Assembly (NCBI GenBank): GCA_025937785.1
Contig: JAICQQ010000046.1
Coordinates: 1-45,868 of the forward strand
Reading direction: 5' to 3'
DNA from: Polyangiaceae bacterium
GTDB taxonomy: Bacteria; Myxococcota_A; Polyangia; Polyangiales; Polyangiaceae
Length of the DNA stretch: 45,868 bases
Each line of letters begins with the position of its first letter. The first letter of the stretch is position 1. Under the pieces are notes generated by a model, which was given only the letters and a program-made list of their open reading frames with translations, was not told the origin of the DNA and did not search any database. A program made the position numbers and the translations under genes. Positions 41,666-45,868 of the stretch are shown in pieces.

Positions 41666-43015
41666 GTGCCTGCCTATCGCGAATACAACTTCGACGGTAT
41701 CGTGGGACCGACGCACCACTACGGCGGTCTCAGCAGCGGCAACCTCGCCAGTACCCGACATCGGGGGCTCGTCGGGAATCCGCGGGCCGCCGCGCTCGAA
41801 GGCCTGGAAAAGATGCGATTCGTGGCCAACCTCGGTGTGGGTCAAGCGGTGCTGCCGCCCCAACCCCGACCCGCCGCGCGCGCGCTCGCCGACCTGGGCT
41901 ATGGCGCTGATCTCGCGTCCGCGCTCGCCCGAGCCTTCGACGACTCCCTGGGGCTCGGGAGCCGGCTCTTCAGCGCATCGGCGATGTGGACGGCGAACGC
42001 GGCCACCGTGGTTCCCTCGTGCGATGCCAACGACGGCAAGCTCCACCTCTTGGTGGCCAACCTCAGCGCGATGCCCCACCGAAGCCTGGAGCCCCCGGAC
42101 ACAGAACGCGTGCTCCGCAAGATCTTCGCGGCTCCCGAGCACTTTCAGGTGCACGCGCCGCTCCCGGCGTACCTGGGGGACGAGGGCGCTGCCAATCAGC
42201 TGCGCCTTTGCACCGATCAGGCTTCTCTCCACCTGCTCGGTTGGGGCCGCGGATTCGACCAAACCGAGACGACGCGATTCTTCCATGCGCGCCAGTCGCT
42301 CGAAGCGAGCCAAGCCGTCGCGCGAGTGTGCCAGCTACCCCCCGCGCGCGTCCTGCTCCGCCAGCAAGATCCTCGCGGCATCGACGCGGGCGCCTTCCAC
42401 AGCGATGTGCTCGCCGTGAGCAACCGCCACGTGCTCTTGCTCCACGAACACGCGTTCGTAGAGCCTCACGCGCTACTCGACGAGCTGGCTCGACGACTCG
42501 GCCCCGGCTTCGAGTCGTGCCTGGCCACCGAAGCAGAGCTGAACCTCGGCGACGCCGTCTCGAGTTACCCGTTCAACTCCGAGTTGGTTAGCCTCGACGA
42601 CGGTACCATGGCCCTGATCGCGCCCGCAGAAGCCCAGGCAAACGCCGCCGCGCGGGCCTACCTGGAACGCGCCCTCGGCGAAATCCCTGCGCTTTCAGCC
42701 GTCCATTACATCGACGTGAACGGCTCGATGAAGAACGGCGGCGGCCCGGCGTGCCTACGGCTGCGCGTGCTGCTGAACGAAAGCGAACGCAATGCGATCC
42801 AGCCGCGGGTCTTCTTCGACAACGACTTGTACCTGCTGCTGAAGCAATGGGTCGAAAAGCACTATCGCGACACGCTGACCCTCGCTGATTTTCGAGATCC
42901 ACAGCTGGTCGAAGAAACCTTGCAAGCGCTGGACGAGCTCACGCAGCTCCTCGAGCTTGGCAGCGTGTATCCATTTCAGCAGTCGGGCAAAGCTGGCGCC
43001 CTACCGCTCGGCTGA
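41666..43015 (+). CDS. astB: N-succinylarginine dihydrolase
   Basis: The GTG at 41666 gives 449 residues, very close to the typical AstB length. It hydrolyses N2-succinylarginine to N2-succinylornithine, ammonia and CO2. Present are REYNFDGIVGPTHHYGGLS, DEGAAN (about 172-177), the catalytic H245 in GAFHSDVLAV, MKNGGGPACLRLRV with the catalytic C363, and an intact C-terminus. The other arginine succinyltransferase genes (astA, astC, astD, astE) are not nearby. A hairpin follows the stop. Confidence 0.95.
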   Translation: MPAYREYNFDGIVGPTHHYGGLSSGNLASTRHRGLVGNPRAAALEGLEKMRFVANLGVGQAVLPPQPRPAARALADLGYGADLASALARAFDDSLGLGSRLFSASAMWTANAATVVPSCDANDGKLHLLVANLSAMPHRSLEPPDTERVLRKIFAAPEHFQVHAPLPAYLGDEGAANQLRLCTDQASLHLLGWGRGFDQTETTRFFHARQSLEASQAVARVCQLPPARVLLRQQDPRGIDAGAFHSDVLAVSNRHVLLLHEHAFVEPHALLDELARRLGPGFESCLATEAELNLGDAVSSYPFNSELVSLDDGTMALIAPAEAQANAAARAYLERALGEIPALSAVHYIDVNGSMKNGGGPACLRLRVLLNESERNAIQPRVFFDNDLYLLLKQWVEKHYRDTLTLADFRDPQLVEETLQALDELTQLLELGSVYPFQQSGKAGALPLG

Positions 43016-43023
43016 CACGGTCA

Positions 43024-43040
43024 CGGCTGAGGCTCAGCCG
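43024..43040 (+). terminator. Hairpin after astB
   Basis: CGGCTGA (43024-43030) and TCAGCCG (43034-43040) form a seven-pair stem with loop GGC, eight bases after the astB stop. There is no T-run, so this is a candidate terminator only. Confidence 0.45.
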
Positions 43041-43384
43041 GAGCCGCGCCAGCGTATCCGTCTCGCGCCTGCGACCTAACATAGCGGGCGACTTGTTTGT
43101 CATTTGCGTGGTCGGCGCAAATGGTCGGCGTGCTTGACGTGCCAACTGAAACAACCGATGAGACGCCGCGGGCGCGCGTGTCGGAGGTCAGCATCAGCCG
43201 CTGCCTCGTGCGGCCTGGATGCGGACGACGGCGTTGCCGGCCGGCGTAGCATCAGGTCGGCTCGCAGAGCGCAGGACGCGGTAACAGTTCGGTCGCGGCG
43301 TCTCGTGCGGCCTGGTGCGGGCGCTGCTGGCTGGCGAGAAACAGGTCCGCTCCGGCGGGCTACCATCCCTCTGAGCCCGCTTGC
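43041..43384. other. Intergenic stretch with imperfect duplicated segments
   Basis: No gene is recognised. CTCGTGCGGCCTGG occurs at 43205-43218 and again at 43302-43315, and the following bases are similar in the two copies (each continues into a GGC-rich part ending near CAGGTCSGCTC), suggesting an imperfect duplication with a period of about 97 bases. Confidence 0.45.
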
Positions 43385-43450
43385 CAATTATTCGATTTTA
43401 TTGACATTTATTCTTTGTTGATAATTCCTATAATTTATATAGAGTTAGTT
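43385..43450 (+). promoter_or_regulatory. AT-rich promoter island before the TauE/SafE gene
   Basis: This stretch is mostly A and T in an otherwise GC-rich window. It contains TTGACA (43401-43406), GATAAT (43420-43425), TATAAT (43429-43434) and TATATA (43436-43441). The best -35 and -10 hexamers are 22 bases apart, wider than usual. It ends just before the ATG at 43454, so it is probably the promoter region of the permease. Confidence 0.6.
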
Positions 43451-43453
43451 CCT

Positions 43454-44377
43454 ATGCGCGACCTGGTGCTCTTCGCCCTCGCGGGCTTCGCTGCTTCTCT
43501 CGTCGACGGAGCCCTCGGGATGGGTTTCGGCCCCACCAGTTCGAGCATCTTACTCGGAGCCGGGCTCACCCCCGCGGCGGTCTCCGCGTCCGTGAACCTC
43601 GCGAAGGTGGCAAGCGGTGTGGTCGCGGGCGTGTCGCACTGGCGCTTCAAGAACATCGACAAAGGGCTGGTGCTGAGCCTCGCTATCCCCGGCGTCGTCG
43701 GGGCTCTCATTGGCGTGACCGTGCTGTCCAACGTGAACGCCGGCATCATCAAGCCGCTCTTGGCGGTACTGCTCAGCGTCATCGGGCTGCGCATCCTCTT
43801 CCGCTTCTCGCGCTTGAACAGCATGGGCCAGAATGATTCCCCGGAGTCCGACGACCCGCCGACGATCCGCCCCGCGGCGTACAGCGAACGCGGCACGAAG
43901 GTGGCCGCGCTGGTCGGCGGTATCACCAACGGTATGATCGGCGCGTGGGGCCCGGTGGTCACACCGTACCTCCTGCATCGAGGCGTTCGCCCGCGCTACG
44001 CAATCGGCTCCGTCAACACGGCGGAGGTGGCGGTTGCATCCGCTTCTGCAGTTTCGCTGCTGCTTTCGATGGGCAAAGGCGGCTTCAATGTCGCCATCGT
44101 GATCGCGATGTTGATCGGCGGCGTGATCGCCGCTCCTGTGGCTGCCTGGCTGATCCGCTTCGTGCCCGCGCGCCCGATGGGGATCGCAGTCGCCGCGCTG
44201 CTGCTGCTCACGAATGCTCGCGAGCTCGCTGCCTGGGCCGGGCTCGGCGCCACTGCCTGGGTCTGGGCCATCTATGCAGCCGTGATTGCCGTGATCACCG
44301 CCGCGATCGTCACGTCGCGCTTGCGGGCCCGCACAGCGACGCGGCCACAACCGCTGACCGTTTCGACGAGCCCCTGA
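43454..44377 (+). CDS. TauE/SafE family sulfite/anion exporter-like membrane protein
   Basis: From the ATG at 43454 the product has 307 residues and about eight membrane helices. It has two related halves: LFALAGFAASLVDGALGMGF near the start and VAALVGGITNGMIGAWGPVV in the middle, as in TauE/SafE permeases. Family members move sulfite, sulfoacetate or other organic anions; the substrate here is unknown. It is preceded by an AT-rich promoter-like island, and the ribosome-binding site is weak. A second in-frame start inside the AT-rich region (43415) would add 13 hydrophobic residues. Confidence 0.88.
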   Translation: MRDLVLFALAGFAASLVDGALGMGFGPTSSSILLGAGLTPAAVSASVNLAKVASGVVAGVSHWRFKNIDKGLVLSLAIPGVVGALIGVTVLSNVNAGIIKPLLAVLLSVIGLRILFRFSRLNSMGQNDSPESDDPPTIRPAAYSERGTKVAALVGGITNGMIGAWGPVVTPYLLHRGVRPRYAIGSVNTAEVAVASASAVSLLLSMGKGGFNVAIVIAMLIGGVIAAPVAAWLIRFVPARPMGIAVAALLLLTNARELAAWAGLGATAWVWAIYAAVIAVITAAIVTSRLRARTATRPQPLTVSTSP

Positions 44378-44394
44378 TCAAGCTACGCTAGCTC

Positions 44395-44469
44395 GCTCGG
44401 CTGAGCGCCGCAGAACAGCAGAGATTCCGGGGTCTTCCTCGCCCGCCCGCAGCGCGCGCCAAGCCGAGC
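44395..44469. terminator. Long-range inverted repeat between convergent genes
   Basis: GCTCGGCT (44395-44402) and AGCCGAGC (44462-44469) are exact inverted copies, and the bases outside them (CTCGCT and AGCGAG-like) also pair partly. This could be a bidirectional terminator structure between the permease and the kinase. Confidence 0.35.
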
Positions 44470-44490
44470 ACTAGCGAGTTGGAGCAAAAG

Positions 44491-45474
44491 TTAGGGCTTG
44501 CGCGCAGGCGGCACCACGTTCACCTGACTCTCGAGCGCGATGAGCCCCAGGTCTGCGAGCCACTCGGTGAAGTCGTAAGACTCCATCTCGAGTCCGTGGC
44601 GCTGTGCCAACCACTGCACGTCGGTACCGAAGGTGGTGGCGTTCGCGTAGCGTTTGTCCGGATTGGGCTGTAGCGCCCGCGCCAGCACCTGCTTCACGTC
44701 GTCTGGGACGTGGTCACCGTGCGCATGCAGCATGGTGAGATCCCCGCGGTTGAGCGAGTCGAAGACATCGAGCACCGTCTCGCCCTGGAACAGGGCCTTG
44801 CCGATGAGCATTTCGGCGGCCATCACGGCCAGTGAGAACAGATCGCTGCGCCCATCGACCTGGTCACCGCGCGCTTGCTCCGGCGAGATGTAGCCGATCT
44901 TCCCCTTGAGCTCCCCGGGTGCCGTGTGGCGCACGGCGTGGCGGCTGTAGTAGATGCCGAAGTCGGCAATCTTTACCTGACCGACCTTGCTGATCAGTAC
45001 GTTGTTCGGGGCTATGTCTCGATGCACGAGATCCAAAGGCTGACCCCAAGAATCGCAGGCCGAGTGCAAGAACGCGAGGCCGCGCAGCACTTCGCGCAAG
45101 ACGAAAAGCGTCGCCGCGAGGTCGACCGTCCGGTGCCGTTTGAGCAGTCGGTCGATGAGATCGCTGCACGTCAAACCGTCGACGTACTCGAGCGCCATGA
45201 ACAAGCGCCCCTCGACCTGTCCAAAATCGAGAACCTCGACAATGTTCGGGTGGGCCAGACTGGCTTGAATGCGGGCCTCTTCGCAGAACATCTCCTGAAA
45301 GCGCGGATCCGTTCGCAGGGCGGGAAGGATGCGTTTGATGGCGACCCGCCGCTCGAAGCCATGCGCGCCCTGCTTACGAGCCTCGAAGATCTCGGCCATA
45401 CCACCGGTCGCGATCAGGCGCTTGAGTTGGTACTGGCCAAAGGGCTCGGGTCGGCGGGCGTAATCTTGCGCCAT
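44491..45474 (-). CDS. Ser/Thr protein kinase, soluble
   Basis: From the ATG at 45474 the product has 327 residues; an upstream start at 45507 would add 11. It is a Hanks-type kinase: glycine loop ATGGMAEIF (22-30), ATP lysine K47 in VAIKRIL, catalytic loop HRDIAPNN (151-158), DFG at 171-173 followed by an activation segment ending GYISPEQARG, and KRYANATTFG in the C-lobe. There is no membrane helix and no sensor domain, unlike the kinase at 8-1744. A C-terminal about 40 residues outside the kinase fold contain SYDFTEWLADLG. It stands alone with no cotranscribed partner in view. Confidence 0.93.
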   Translation of the reverse strand: MAQDYARRPEPFGQYQLKRLIATGGMAEIFEARKQGAHGFERRVAIKRILPALRTDPRFQEMFCEEARIQASLAHPNIVEVLDFGQVEGRLFMALEYVDGLTCSDLIDRLLKRHRTVDLAATLFVLREVLRGLAFLHSACDSWGQPLDLVHRDIAPNNVLISKVGQVKIADFGIYYSRHAVRHTAPGELKGKIGYISPEQARGDQVDGRSDLFSLAVMAAEMLIGKALFQGETVLDVFDSLNRGDLTMLHAHGDHVPDDVKQVLARALQPNPDKRYANATTFGTDVQWLAQRHGLEMESYDFTEWLADLGLIALESQVNVVPPARKP

Positions 45475-45868
45475 CGATCGAAAATAGTAGCGCATCCTGG
45501 CGCGCAAACCCGCGAAATATCAGTGAGTCCAGGGTGTGTGGGCGGGCAGCACAAGGTGTGATGTGTTTGTGTTCTCACACAGCGTGACGCGCTCGCGCTC
45601 ATTGGAGTGGTGTGTGTTCGTACTGGGCACCGTGTAGGAAGCGACGGCCGTCCGAACCGAAGCGCGGCCAAGAGCCGGACAGTACTGGGGAACATGCCGC
45701 GAAACGTGGTGACGGAGCACGGGGGGGCCACCCCCGCCCGTCGCAGGCTCGTCGAAGAAGCATCAGCGTGATGTCCGTCCACGTGCCGAAAATACACCCG
45801 CCAGCTGCCTGTCACGTACAGGCAAGGGTACCACCAGAGAGCACAGCAGTTTCAATCTCCCCGAGCGA
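45475..45868. other. Intergenic stretch, GT/CA-rich, no gene recognised
   Basis: The last about 390 bases upstream of the kinase contain no convincing gene. They are rich in GTGT/CACA tracts (45530-45620), including the small hairpin TGTG-TTCT-CACA near 45568-45579. The kinase promoter should lie here. Small open frames are present but have skewed composition. Confidence 0.45.

Noticed and set aside
45414..45815. Minus-strand open frame upstream of the second kinase
   Set aside because: Composition is skewed (Thr/Arg/Cys-rich), it overlaps the kinase start in another frame, and no family or ribosome-binding site is visible.

Overview
The window is high-GC DNA packed with genes on both strands. 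It most resembles a chromosomal segment of a myxobacterium (Myxococcota, probably close to the Polyangiales/Sorangium group). Supporting signs are two eukaryote-like Ser/Thr kinases, two FecR-domain surface-signalling operons, AgmX/TonB-C-like terminal domains, a six-fold Cys-rich repeat lipoprotein, Ser/Gly-rich surface lipoproteins, a ceramide-glucosyltransferase-like enzyme, and a lipid A gene. The assignment is inferred from gene content only. No rRNA, tRNA, insertion sequence, prophage or CRISPR array was recognised.

Layout. 8-5189 (-): operon of an outer-membrane/Pro-rich/carboxypeptidase-regulatory-like protein, a double FecR-like lipoprotein and a membrane-anchored Ser/Thr kinase, joined by 4-bp stop/start overlaps. 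5556-10133: cmoB-like tRNA methyltransferase (+), then CHAD protein, GT21 glycosyltransferase and WYL regulator (-). 10196-14306: epoxide hydrolase (divergent from the WYL regulator), AgmX-like membrane protein, GGCT-like protein, Cys-rich repeat lipoprotein. 14528-17591 (+): ECF sigma factor, FecR-TPR membrane protein and exported protein, again joined by 4-bp overlaps. 17717-28637: sugar-dehydrogenase-like lipoprotein, an orphan 412-residue protein, MTH1-like Nudix, small conserved or unknown proteins, a four-zinc-ribbon protein, a hybrid histidine kinase with a dead N-terminal receiver, ADP-ribose-type Nudix, and an acyltransferase.

28705-36389: exported alpha/beta hydrolase (+), then a minus-strand run whose transcription order is unknown 132-aa protein, hemX/ccsA, hemA, hemC, divergent lpxK, lipoprotein, gcvPB. 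The heme and lipid A genes are translationally coupled. 36465-39412: LysM protein and coiled-coil lipoprotein (-), divergent from pssA (+). 39413-39842: strong hairpins followed by an array of seven 35-37-bp units, then a glutaredoxin-like lipoprotein. 40689-45474: purU (-), astB (+), an AT-rich promoter island driving a TauE/SafE permease, and a second Ser/Thr kinase (-).

The main theme is envelope sensing. Two modules share a FecR-type periplasmic domain and an exported partner protein, but one ends in an ECF sigma factor and the other in a transmembrane Ser/Thr kinase. The kinase version may be a little-described variant of FecA-FecR-FecI style cell-surface signalling. Other points worth a second look are the compound tandem repeat behind pssA, the LpxK homologue that lacks the usual catalytic motif, and the pseudo-receiver kinase.
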